Source of the DNA: Nitrospinaceae bacterium
GTDB lineage: Bacteria; Nitrospinota; Nitrospinia; Nitrospinales; VA-1
Direction of reading: 5' to 3'
DNA length: 8,652 nucleotides
NCBI GenBank assembly: GCA_029261435.1
Contig: JAJDBI010000035.1
Span: 1-8,652, forward strand
In this document: positions 1 through 6,178 of the stretch, in pieces
Numbering within the stretch: the stretch's first letter is position 1
How the letters are laid out: every line of letters starts with the position of its first letter
Position numbers and translations under genes: made by a program
The notes under the pieces: model-generated
The model's database searches: none
What the model was told of the DNA's origin: nothing
Seen by the model: only the letters and a program-made list of their open reading frames with translations

Positions 1-296
1 GCAAATATTTTGTCCCGTTGAAACAGGTAATCGATGACAACTACGGAGTTGAACAGGTCTCGTTGTGCCAGTTCCATATACTGGTTGTAACGGCTCAGTA
101 AAAAAAAAATCTGGGTTTGAAAGGAGTAGGTTTCCTGATCCTCATAAAATTTTGCGATGAAAGGATTGGAATCGTTCTCTTCAAGAATCACCCGGGCACC
201 ATATTGTTGTTCAAGAAGACTGACCAGAGATGTTTTGCCCGCACCTATGGCACCTTCAACAGCAATAAATCTGGGCTCGATGGCTTGTTGGGTCAT
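1..296 (-). CDS. Deoxynucleoside kinase, partial (C-terminal part beyond the left edge)
   Basis: This is the N-terminal 98 codons of a cytosolic deoxynucleoside kinase, a family that phosphorylates deoxynucleosides with a nucleoside triphosphate for nucleotide salvage. The ATG at 296 gives MTQQAIEPRFIAVEG and then a P-loop, GAIGAGKTS, at residues 15-23. LEEN at 38-41 fits the conserved glutamate region of the active site. The block FQTQIFFLLSRY (59-70) and the stretch VVVIDYLFQRDKIFA near the edge fit the bacterial dNK group often found beside or fused to folK. The gene starts 10 bases after the response-regulator stop. No Shine-Dalgarno sequence is visible, so translational coupling is possible. 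A ten-base T run on the coding strand (plus strand 100-109) encodes part of IFFL. The substrate base cannot be told from this fragment. Confidence 0.9.
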   Translation of the reverse strand, partial: MTQQAIEPRFIAVEGAIGAGKTSLVSLLEQQYGARVILEENDSNPFIAKFYEDQETYSFQTQIFFLLSRYNQYMELAQRDLFNSVVVIDYLFQRDKIF

Positions 297-306
297 TATA
301 TTCAGA

Positions 307-672
307 TCAACCGGCTTTTTGCTGGTTGAAAATCTCCTTGATGGTGAGTTTCAGCTCTCTAAGGTCCGCTGATTTGACCACATAAGCATCTGAGGCCCAT
401 ACTCTGAAATCTTGCTTGTATTGGCCATAAGCAGAACAAAGTATGATGGGGATATCCCCTTTTTCACCTTTGATTTTGCGCATGACTTCAATCCCATCCA
501 TTCCGGGCATTTTGATATCTAGAATTATGAGATCAGGAATCTGCTTGTCCAGCATTTCCAAAGCTTCCTCGCCAGTGGCGGCTACCGCAACCTGATAACC
601 AGCCTCTTCAAGCTCTTCTTTATATAAGAACCTGATATTTTGTTCGTCATCGACAACGAGGATAGTTTTCAT
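307..672 (-). CDS. Single-domain response regulator (CheY/Spo0F-like receiver)
   Basis: A 121-residue protein that is all receiver domain, with no DNA-binding or enzymatic output domain. Acid-pocket residues D8 and D9, phospho-acceptor D52 (in LIILDIKMPGMDG), switch residue S80, Y97 and K100 are all in their canonical places, so it should accept phosphate and signal by binding a partner. It lies 72 bases downstream of a soluble histidine kinase on the same strand, which is its most likely phosphodonor. I see no convincing promoter or Shine-Dalgarno sequence in the 72-base gap; the bases before the ATG read AAACC. The final codons overlap a small hairpin, and the deoxynucleoside kinase starts 10 bases later. 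The receiver identity is firm, but the downstream target is unknown. Confidence 0.96.
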   Translation of the reverse strand: MKTILVVDDEQNIRFLYKEELEEAGYQVAVAATGEEALEMLDKQIPDLIILDIKMPGMDGIEVMRKIKGEKGDIPIILCSAYGQYKQDFRVWASDAYVVKSADLRELKLTIKEIFNQQKAG

Positions 673-744
673 GGGTTTGGTTTAAAGGTTCAAAAAAAAG
701 AGCAAAACAGATTCACGATTACATGAGAACACTAGTTTTTTATA

Positions 745-2640
745 TTAATCGGGGCAGTTTTGCAACGGTAAATGGAGATAGAGGGTAACCCCTTTGCCTA
801 ATTGGTTTTCTACCCGAATCGTTCCACCGTGATTCTCTATGATTTTCCGGCAAATGGAAAGCCCGAGTCCGGTGCCGGTATGTTTGGTGGTGAAAAATGG
901 ATTGAAAATATTCTCTAAAACTTCCTGAGGAATACCTCCGCCTGTATCTTCAACCCGCACTGTGATCATTTTCTGCTTCTGGGCATATTCTTCCTGGAAA
1001 GTTTCAACCTTCAGCAGTCCACCGAGAGAAAGAGACTCCAGAGCGTTATAGAACAAGTTTATCAAGACCTGTTTGATTTGCTGCTTATCGAGACTCAGTA
1101 AAGGCAGGTCTGCTTCCAAGCTGGTCACTAGATTTATATTTTTTTCATAGAGGCCTGCCTTGAACAGATAAAGGGCTTCTTCAATCAATTTGTTGAGCTG
1201 ACACTTTTCAGTTTCGAGTGCTCCGGACTTGGAATAGATCAAAGTGTTTTTGAGCAACCTTTCAAGTCGACTCACTTCGCTGGAAATAATGCCGGAATAA
1301 TTAGCGGCCGATTTCAATTCATCGTTGTCTGTCCACTTTTTCGAGAGGCTGGTCATTTTATCTTCTAGCCTGCGAGCGAATCCACCAATAGAAACCAGAG
1401 GGTTTTTAATTTCATGGGCAACTTCTGCGGCCATTTCACCCAGTGCCGATAGTCGTTCTGCCTGAACCAGTTGTTCTTTCATGGAGAGTAGTTCGCGGTT
1501 GGTATCCAGCAGTTTCGAGAAAAGTCTTGAGTTCTCGATAACCCAACTGGCGTAAACGGTAAACCTTGTTAAAAACCGCAGGTTTTCTTCGGTGATTGGT
1601 TTTTCGTCATAACGGTTATCGACTAGAATGACTCCCAGTACTTCTTCATGCGCGATTAGTGGAACTGTAGCAAATGAGCCCACACCTAACGCATCAATGA
1701 ACTCCTGGCTGACAAGTGGGTGCTCTTGGGCTTTAATAATATTAAAAGGTTTTTTTTGCAGTACAGTTTCCGATAGAATATTTTCGTTGGGGGTTACCGT
1801 ATAACTTAACCCGCAAACAAAGTTATGAAACGGGGAGTCTCTATGCAGATCATGCTGTGCTTCCTTGATGGCCCATTGCAATAAGTCGCCCTTTTTTTTA
1901 TCCAATTCAGTCCAGATTCTTACGGCATCTTCCTGGGAATCTGGACCGAGTCCCATAATTCCTTGAAGTCTGCGATTTTTTTCATCAAGGGTGAATAGCA
2001 TGGCTCTGTTGAATCCCCCGGCTTCTCCCATGGTGATGGCGCTGAGGATGATCCACAATCCATGCTCCAGTTTCAAGGTGGATTGCACAGCAAGGCTGAT
2101 ATCGTACAGAATTCGAGTTTCATTCAACGTCATCTGGCTTTGGTGAAAATGAATGGCATTTTTCAGACAGCCGGTGACCTGTCCTGCAATGGTTTCCAGA
2201 ACAGAAGTTTCTTCCAGACTGAACATTCTCTTTTCAATACTATGGACATTGATGACACCCAACGGTGGGCAATCAGCAAGAATTGGCACTGAAAGCATGG
2301 AGTTAAATTTTTCTTCTTCGATTTCAGGGAAATAAACAAACCGAGGGTCTTGCATGGCTTCACTTAAAGCGAGAGAAGTTCCCTGTTGAGCCACCCAACC
2401 TGTTACACCCTGTCCTATTTCGAGATTAATGTGCATGGCTTTTTCGGGTAATCCCATAGACGCCTTCAGGTGCAGGAGCCCATCCGATTCATTGATCAGA
2501 TATATGGCGCAGGCATCCATATGCATTTTATTCTTAATCACCTGGATGATTTTCTCCAGAGTTTCATCCAGATCCAGAGTGGAGTTGGCGATTCGGGTGA
2601 CTTCCTGAAGAATTTCCAGACCGAGACTGCTTTGCGTCAT
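745..2640 (-). CDS. Soluble tandem-GAF sensor histidine kinase
   Basis: A 631-residue kinase without signal peptide or membrane segments, so it should sense an internal signal. Residues about 10-160 form a GAF domain resembling those of PtsP and NifA (GQGVTGWVAQQG at 76-87, FVYFPEIEEEKF at 101-112). Residues about 172-372 form a second, diverged GAF domain (SFATVPLIAHEEVLGVILVD). A short helical linker leads to the HisKA domain, with the phosphorylated histidine H409 in AHEIKNPL. The HATPase_c domain has N-box asparagine N532, G1 DTGGG (565-569), F-box NPFFTTK (580-586) and G2 GTGLGLS (589-595). All catalytic boxes are intact. AAGGA lies about 10 bases before the ATG, one of few clear ribosome sites here. 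The gene starts 29 bases after glgA and precedes a receiver-only regulator, its likely partner. The ligand is unknown. Confidence 0.96.
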   Translation of the reverse strand: MTQSSLGLEILQEVTRIANSTLDLDETLEKIIQVIKNKMHMDACAIYLINESDGLLHLKASMGLPEKAMHINLEIGQGVTGWVAQQGTSLALSEAMQDPRFVYFPEIEEEKFNSMLSVPILADCPPLGVINVHSIEKRMFSLEETSVLETIAGQVTGCLKNAIHFHQSQMTLNETRILYDISLAVQSTLKLEHGLWIILSAITMGEAGGFNRAMLFTLDEKNRRLQGIMGLGPDSQEDAVRIWTELDKKKGDLLQWAIKEAQHDLHRDSPFHNFVCGLSYTVTPNENILSETVLQKKPFNIIKAQEHPLVSQEFIDALGVGSFATVPLIAHEEVLGVILVDNRYDEKPITEENLRFLTRFTVYASWVIENSRLFSKLLDTNRELLSMKEQLVQAERLSALGEMAAEVAHEIKNPLVSIGGFARRLEDKMTSLSKKWTDNDELKSAANYSGIISSEVSRLERLLKNTLIYSKSGALETEKCQLNKLIEEALYLFKAGLYEKNINLVTSLEADLPLLSLDKQQIKQVLINLFYNALESLSLGGLLKVETFQEEYAQKQKMITVRVEDTGGGIPQEVLENIFNPFFTTKHTGTGLGLSICRKIIENHGGTIRVENQLGKGVTLYLHLPLQNCPD

Positions 2641-2669
2641 TGAAAAAGATTCCTTGTCGAATCGATGTG

Positions 2670-4118
2670 TCAGGAACGAAGGGTTTTCTGGTAAAGACTT
2701 GAATATTGTTTGGCGGCAAACTCCCAGCTATTGTCTTTATCCATCCCATTTAACATCAGCTTTTTCCACGTTTGAGTTTGTTGAAAACAGGATAAGGCTT
2801 TTTGCAGAGATTTCAGGAAAAATTTTGTCTGTGGAATCTTGAATTTAAATCCGGTTCCTTTTCCCGTTTTATCACTGAATTCCTGAATGGAGTCTTTTAA
2901 ACCTCCGACAGCCCGGACTATAGGGACGGTCCCATATTTCAATGCATACATTTGTGTGAGTCCGCAGGGTTCATAAAGAGAGGGCATGAGGAACATATCA
3001 CTGCCTGCCAGAATACGGTGTCCGAGGGATTCGTCAAACTTCAATGCTGTCGCGATGTTATCGGGTCGGTCCTTGCTCCATTGTTGAAAGAAGGATTCGT
3101 ATTCAGCTGAGCCTGTTCCCAGAATCACTAGGGATATGTCTAACTCATCGAGTGCCGTTCTGGCCTCCATGATCAAGTCGATTCCCTTTTGTTGAGAAAG
3201 CCGGGTGATCATGCAGAGAATGGGTGATTTTTTATTGGGCCGTAGGGAAAATATTTTGATCAGGTCTTCACGACATTGCTTTTTTTGTGAGAGGGACTTG
3301 GGTCCATAATTAGCTGGAATCAATGGGTCGGTTTCCGGGTCCCAGACTGTTTCGTCGACGCCGTTCATAATCCCATGCAGACTATCGGAGCGTTTCTGTA
3401 ATATCCCTTGCATGCCAAAACCCAGGTCTTGAGTTTGGATTTCCTGACTGTAGGTGGGGCTTACAGTGCTCAAGGTGTCGGAAAATATTAGTCCGCCTTT
3501 TAAAAAACTGATCTGGTTGTAAAACTCAAGGCCTTCTTCAGTAAACAAAGACTCATCCAGTCCGGTTACTTTCAAATGAGAATGAGGAAAATTGCCTTGA
3601 TAACCGAGGTTGTGAATTGAAAAAAGAGTTTTTGTCTGGGAAAACCATGGGTCATTACGATAAAGCGATTTTAAATATACCGGGATAAGCCCTGTATGCC
3701 AGTCGTTGCAATGAATGATGTCTGGTTTAAAGTCGAGTCTTTTGACAGCTTCAAGAACAGCTTGAGAGAAAAATGAAAACCGCTCCACGCTATCCGGGTA
3801 GTCCGACCCGGGTTCACCATAAATGTGTTTTCGGTTAAAGTAGCCGTCATGTTCTATTAAATAAATCGGAACTCCGCCTGTTAGTTCAGAACTGAATAGA
3901 GTCCCTTTCCCGTTGAAGTCGGAGAGTTTCAGGTCGATTTTGAGAGGTTGTATCTTTCGTCCCGCCTTTGCAGTGCAGGGGTATTGAGGCATGATGACCC
4001 GAATGTCATGGTCGAGTTTTTTCAGGGCAGGAGGCAATGCACCGCTGACATCTGCCAGCCCTCCAGTTTTAGCGAAAGGATAGACCTCGGCAGAGACTAA
4101 AAGGATTTTTAGTTTCAT
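2670..4118 (-). CDS. glgA: Glycogen (starch) synthase, GT5 family, ADP-glucose dependent
   Basis: Transfers glucose from ADP-glucose to the non-reducing end of a growing alpha-1,4-glucan. The 482 residues match the usual bacterial GlgA length of about 480. The N-terminal ADP-glucose loop KTGGLADV (17-24), CNDWHTGL (137-144), IHNLGYQG (168-175), NGVDETVW (252-259) and ITRLSQQKG (304-312) are present. The C-terminal donor motif EPCGLTQMYALKYGT starts at E383. This is a full, intact GT-B fold enzyme. The start is supported by the family-typical MKLKILLVSAEVYPFAKTGG; the ribosome site is weak, a GGA 8 bases before the ATG. The gene is divergent from a small orphan gene across 93 bases and appears to lead a minus-strand unit with a histidine kinase, a response regulator and a deoxynucleoside kinase. 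No glgC, glgB or glgP is visible in the window. Confidence 0.98.
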   Translation of the reverse strand: MKLKILLVSAEVYPFAKTGGLADVSGALPPALKKLDHDIRVIMPQYPCTAKAGRKIQPLKIDLKLSDFNGKGTLFSSELTGGVPIYLIEHDGYFNRKHIYGEPGSDYPDSVERFSFFSQAVLEAVKRLDFKPDIIHCNDWHTGLIPVYLKSLYRNDPWFSQTKTLFSIHNLGYQGNFPHSHLKVTGLDESLFTEEGLEFYNQISFLKGGLIFSDTLSTVSPTYSQEIQTQDLGFGMQGILQKRSDSLHGIMNGVDETVWDPETDPLIPANYGPKSLSQKKQCREDLIKIFSLRPNKKSPILCMITRLSQQKGIDLIMEARTALDELDISLVILGTGSAEYESFFQQWSKDRPDNIATALKFDESLGHRILAGSDMFLMPSLYEPCGLTQMYALKYGTVPIVRAVGGLKDSIQEFSDKTGKGTGFKFKIPQTKFFLKSLQKALSCFQQTQTWKKLMLNGMDKDNSWEFAAKQYSSLYQKTLRS

Positions 4119-4154
4119 ATTTTATATCCAGATTATCCGAAGAATTTCGGAGGC

Positions 4155-4183
4155 TTCTTTAAATGTAGTTGATATCATATAAT
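4155..4183 (+). promoter_or_regulatory. Possible promoter of the 62-codon gene
   Basis: A perfect -10 hexamer TATAAT at 4178-4183 lies 17 bases after a weak -35, TTCTTT (4155-4160). The predicted start near 4190 gives a leader of about 22 bases to the ATG at 4212. The palindrome TGATATCA (4170-4177) lies in the spacer and could be an operator, or may be chance in AT-rich DNA. No convincing promoter could be assigned to the divergent glgA in this region. Confidence 0.45.
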
Positions 4184-4211
4184 GTCGTTTTAAACTAATC
4201 ATGAGAATATC

Positions 4212-4400
4212 ATGCCACCTAAACATTATAGTTTTAAAGTAAAAGGTGTTTTAATAAGCGAAAAGGACAGCTCTGAGGATGATTTTAGCATCTTCATAAC
4301 GGCGATGGATGACAATCATGCCGTGATGCTTGTGCGTGAACATTTGAGAAACCATGCACCAAAAGGACGCTCTATCATCAAAGGAATAGAAAAAAAGTAG
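4212..4400 (+). CDS. Small protein of unknown function (62 aa)
   Basis: I do not recognise this protein. It has 62 residues and no signal peptide, membrane segment or cysteine. The pattern reads as two strands (HYSFKVKGVLI at 5-15 and FSIFITAM at 25-32) separated by an acidic turn (EKDSSEDD), then a helix (NHAVMLVREHLRN) and a basic C-terminal strand (SIIKGIEKK). This beta-beta-alpha-beta arrangement suits a small folded domain rather than noise. Further support comes from a TATAAT -10 box upstream, a weak GAG ribosome site 6 bases before the ATG, a strong terminator downstream, and the absence of any competing long frame. It is the only plus-strand gene between two minus-strand units. A chance ORF cannot be excluded without homologues. 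Confidence 0.65.
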   Translation: MPPKHYSFKVKGVLISEKDSSEDDFSIFITAMDDNHAVMLVREHLRNHAPKGRSIIKGIEKK

Positions 4401-4463
4401 ATAAAAATTGAGGTAGGGGGGAGAATCGCTTCGATGGCCCTTGTTTAGGGCGATTGCCTCTTC
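4401..4463 (+). other. Structured 3' region between the 62-codon gene and the terminator
   Basis: The region can form a nested helix in RNA. GAGG (4410-4413) pairs with CCTC (4457-4460), and AATCGC (4424-4429) pairs with GCGATT (4450-4455). An inner hairpin, CCT (4439-4441) with AGG (4447-4449), or alternatively GCCCT (4437-4441) with AGGGC (4447-4451), fills the middle. The unpaired G-rich run at 4416-4421 leads into GGGAG (4419-4423), which is complementary to the terminator loop CTCCC (4477-4481). This could be a 3'-UTR-derived small RNA or a regulatory fold. No known RNA family is recognised. Confidence 0.4.
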
Positions 4464-4497
4464 AAAATCCACTCAGCTCCCCTGGGTGGATTTTTTT
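4464..4497 (+). terminator. Rho-independent terminator, probably bidirectional
   Basis: AAAATCCAC (4464-4472) pairs with GTGGATTTT (4486-4494). The stem continues with a T-G wobble (4473/4485) and CAG (4474-4476) with CTG (4482-4484), closing a five-base loop CTCCC. That makes 13 pairs followed by a T run through 4497 on the plus strand. It ends the 62-codon gene and lies just past the stop of the convergent 173-codon gene. On the minus strand the stem is followed by only four T residues, so termination there should be weaker. Confidence 0.9.
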
Positions 4498-4508
4498 CAT
4501 GCAAACCA

Positions 4509-5030
4509 TCAATATTTTTCCAGATAGATTTCAATTTTTTGCTCATCACTCAATTGTTCAAGCAGACTGCTGTCTCTCACCACTCTGATTCCTGCAAGAT
4601 CGATACTTTTTAAAATGAAATGAAAATCTTCCCCGTATTGAGCCCAGTGTTCCCGGAGAAACTTGGAGATATTATCGCCTTTATAACTCTGCTCAAGGGC
4701 TCGCATTTCTTGTAGAAAGTTTTCAACTTCCTGTATTGCCATTATTCGGGTATCAGATTTCAGGTTGTGAACATAGCTCTTGAATGACGTTATGTTTTTG
4801 GCTTCAGTTGTGAATTCTGACTTAAGTGTTCTGCAAATTGCATCTATCTGGTCACGTCCCAATTGAACTTCTACTGAAACAGGTTCGTCTGTCTCTTCAT
4901 TTGATTGGTGCTTTTTTATTAATTCGGCCTCGGCAATAAAGCGGTCTGGTTCGAGCGATTCATGGTCTCTGAGCACATAAAAGATTTCTGGAACCCGGAT
5001 GGCAATCCTGAATTTTTCGTCATTTTTCAT
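4509..5030 (-). CDS. Conserved-looking hypothetical protein downstream of galT (173 aa)
   Basis: Not recognised. The 173 residues are charged and mostly helical in pattern, with no signal peptide, membrane segment or metal-binding cysteine cluster (one cysteine only, C66). An N-terminal strand-like part (FRIAIRVPEIFYVLRD) is followed by an acidic linker (NEETDEP, 44-50). A block VSVEVQLGRDQIDAICRTL (51-69) comes next, then long amphipathic helices (about 80-150) and a C-terminal SDEQKIEIYLEKY. It starts 12 bases after the galT stop on the same strand with no promoter between, so it is probably co-transcribed with galT. No Shine-Dalgarno sequence precedes the ATG (GCTCGCAACA), which also suggests translation linked to galT. 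Its codon use looks like that of its neighbours, and it ends just before a shared terminator. It is probably a real gene of unknown role. Confidence 0.8.
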   Translation of the reverse strand: MKNDEKFRIAIRVPEIFYVLRDHESLEPDRFIAEAELIKKHQSNEETDEPVSVEVQLGRDQIDAICRTLKSEFTTEAKNITSFKSYVHNLKSDTRIMAIQEVENFLQEMRALEQSYKGDNISKFLREHWAQYGEDFHFILKSIDLAGIRVVRDSSLLEQLSDEQKIEIYLEKY

Positions 5031-5042
5031 TGTTGCGAGCCA

Positions 5043-6044
5043 TTATTCGTCTTTGATCTGGGCTTCCCGAAGAATTCTGGCAGATTCTTCAGGCACAGTG
5101 GGGTTGATATAAAACCCGGTTCCCTGCTCGAACCCTGCCATCTTGGTGAGCTTCGGCATGATCTCGATATGCCAGTGATAATATTTATAATGATTACCGT
5201 TTACCGGCGCAGTGTGGAACACGAAGTTATACGGTGGAGCGTTGAGAACGGTACGCATTCTTAAAAGGCTTTCTTTGAATAAAGAAGCCAGGGCGCCAAG
5301 AAGGCGAGCCTCGCATTTTTCAAACCGGGCAGAATGTAATCGAGGCAATAGCCACATTTCAAATGGAAATCGGGGTGCATAAGGAACGAGTGTGATGAAA
5401 TGTTCGTTCTGGCAGACGATTCTGCTCTTATCTTGCAGCTCCTGTGTGATTAAATCGCAATAAATACAGTGCTCTTTCTTTTCATAATGTTTTTTGCACC
5501 CGGCGACTTCTTCGCTCACTACTTCAGGAACGATGGGCAAGGCGATCAATTGTGTATGAGTGTGTTCAAGACTGGCCCCGGCAGACTCTCCGTGGTTTTT
5601 AAATATCAGGATGTATCTGAACCGTTTGTTTTGCTTTAAGGCCAAAACTCTTTCACGGAATGCTTCCAGACTGTTAACGATTTGGGTTTGAGGTAAAAGT
5701 TCCAGCTCGGTATTGTGGTCCGGGCTTTCAATCACCACTTCATGCGTGCCGATGCCATTCATTTTTTCGTAGAGGCCGTCGGTTTCTTGTTCCATTCCGC
5801 CTTCATCGGTCAAAGCCGGATATTTATTGGGGACCACTCGCAGTGTCCATCCGGGAGAATCGGGTGGGGTTTTACGGTGTGCCATAATTTCAGGTGGAGT
5901 CAATTGTTCATTGCCCTCACAGAAAGGACAGGACTTGTAGTTGGTTTTTTTTTCAGGAGTGGAAAAATCCTTTGGGCGTTTGCCGCGCTCACTGGAAATA
6001 ATGACCCAGCGATTGACGATTGGATCTTTTCTTAGTTCAGGCAT
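5043..6044 (-). CDS. galT: Galactose-1-phosphate uridylyltransferase family protein (HIT superfamily)
   Basis: This family transfers a nucleotidyl group between sugar 1-phosphates, in the Leloir pathway UDP-glucose plus galactose 1-phosphate. The 333 residues begin with the family-typical MPELRKDPIVNRWVII. Likely zinc ligands are C39 and C42 (CPFC), H110 (SPDH) and H161. H163 in the motif HTHTQ (161-165) aligns with the nucleophilic histidine of E. coli GalT (H166), and Q165 with Q168. A second CxxC pair (C193, C196) and the C-terminal HWHIEIMPKLT complete the two HIT-like halves. The residues before the motif are GASLE rather than the E. coli CSNP, a form also seen in ADP-glucose phosphorylase-like members, so the exact substrate is open. 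It heads a two-gene unit with a promoter at 6093-6121. There is no Shine-Dalgarno site. Confidence 0.93.
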   Translation of the reverse strand: MPELRKDPIVNRWVIISSERGKRPKDFSTPEKKTNYKSCPFCEGNEQLTPPEIMAHRKTPPDSPGWTLRVVPNKYPALTDEGGMEQETDGLYEKMNGIGTHEVVIESPDHNTELELLPQTQIVNSLEAFRERVLALKQNKRFRYILIFKNHGESAGASLEHTHTQLIALPIVPEVVSEEVAGCKKHYEKKEHCIYCDLITQELQDKSRIVCQNEHFITLVPYAPRFPFEMWLLPRLHSARFEKCEARLLGALASLFKESLLRMRTVLNAPPYNFVFHTAPVNGNHYKYYHWHIEIMPKLTKMAGFEQGTGFYINPTVPEESARILREAQIKDE

Positions 6045-6092
6045 ATTTCGGGCAGGAGAAGGTGTAAGAAACAGCTGGGAAACAATGGTGAT

Positions 6093-6121
6093 ACTCTATG
6101 GAATGAATGGTGAAAAGTCAA
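6093..6121 (-). promoter_or_regulatory. galT promoter (sigma70-type)
   Basis: On the minus strand TTGACT (6121-6116) and TAGAGT (6098-6093) are separated by exactly 17 bases. The predicted start is near 6086 on an A, giving a leader of about 42 bases to the galT ATG. It is divergent from and does not overlap the coaBC promoter; 22 bases separate the two -35 boxes. Confidence 0.75.
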
Positions 6122-6143
6122 TCTTCCCCATTGTCTAAAAACA

Positions 6144-6172
6144 TTGATTGCCCGGGAATTAATACATATAAT
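6144..6172 (+). promoter_or_regulatory. coaBC promoter, predicted to give a leaderless transcript
   Basis: TTGATT (6144-6149), a 17-base spacer and a perfect TATAAT (6167-6172). With the usual distance of six bases between the -10 box and the start point, transcription begins at 6179, the A of the coaBC ATG. No ribosome binding site lies upstream, which agrees with a leaderless message. Confidence 0.8.
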
Positions 6173-6178
6173 TGAATC

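Noticed and set aside
673..744. Search for a promoter or terminator between the histidine kinase and the response regulator
   Set aside because: No paired -35/-10 boxes with acceptable spacing and no stem with a T run were found; the gap is merely AT-rich.
4137..4150. CCGAA-gaat-TTCGG inverted repeat upstream of glgA
   Set aside because: A five-pair stem without a T run and with no matching repeat elsewhere; could be an operator, but nothing else supports it.
4201..4242. Short upstream frame beginning at the ATG at 4201 and overlapping the start of the 62-codon gene
   Set aside because: It has only 13 codons, no ribosome site and no sign of function; the overlap is likely chance.
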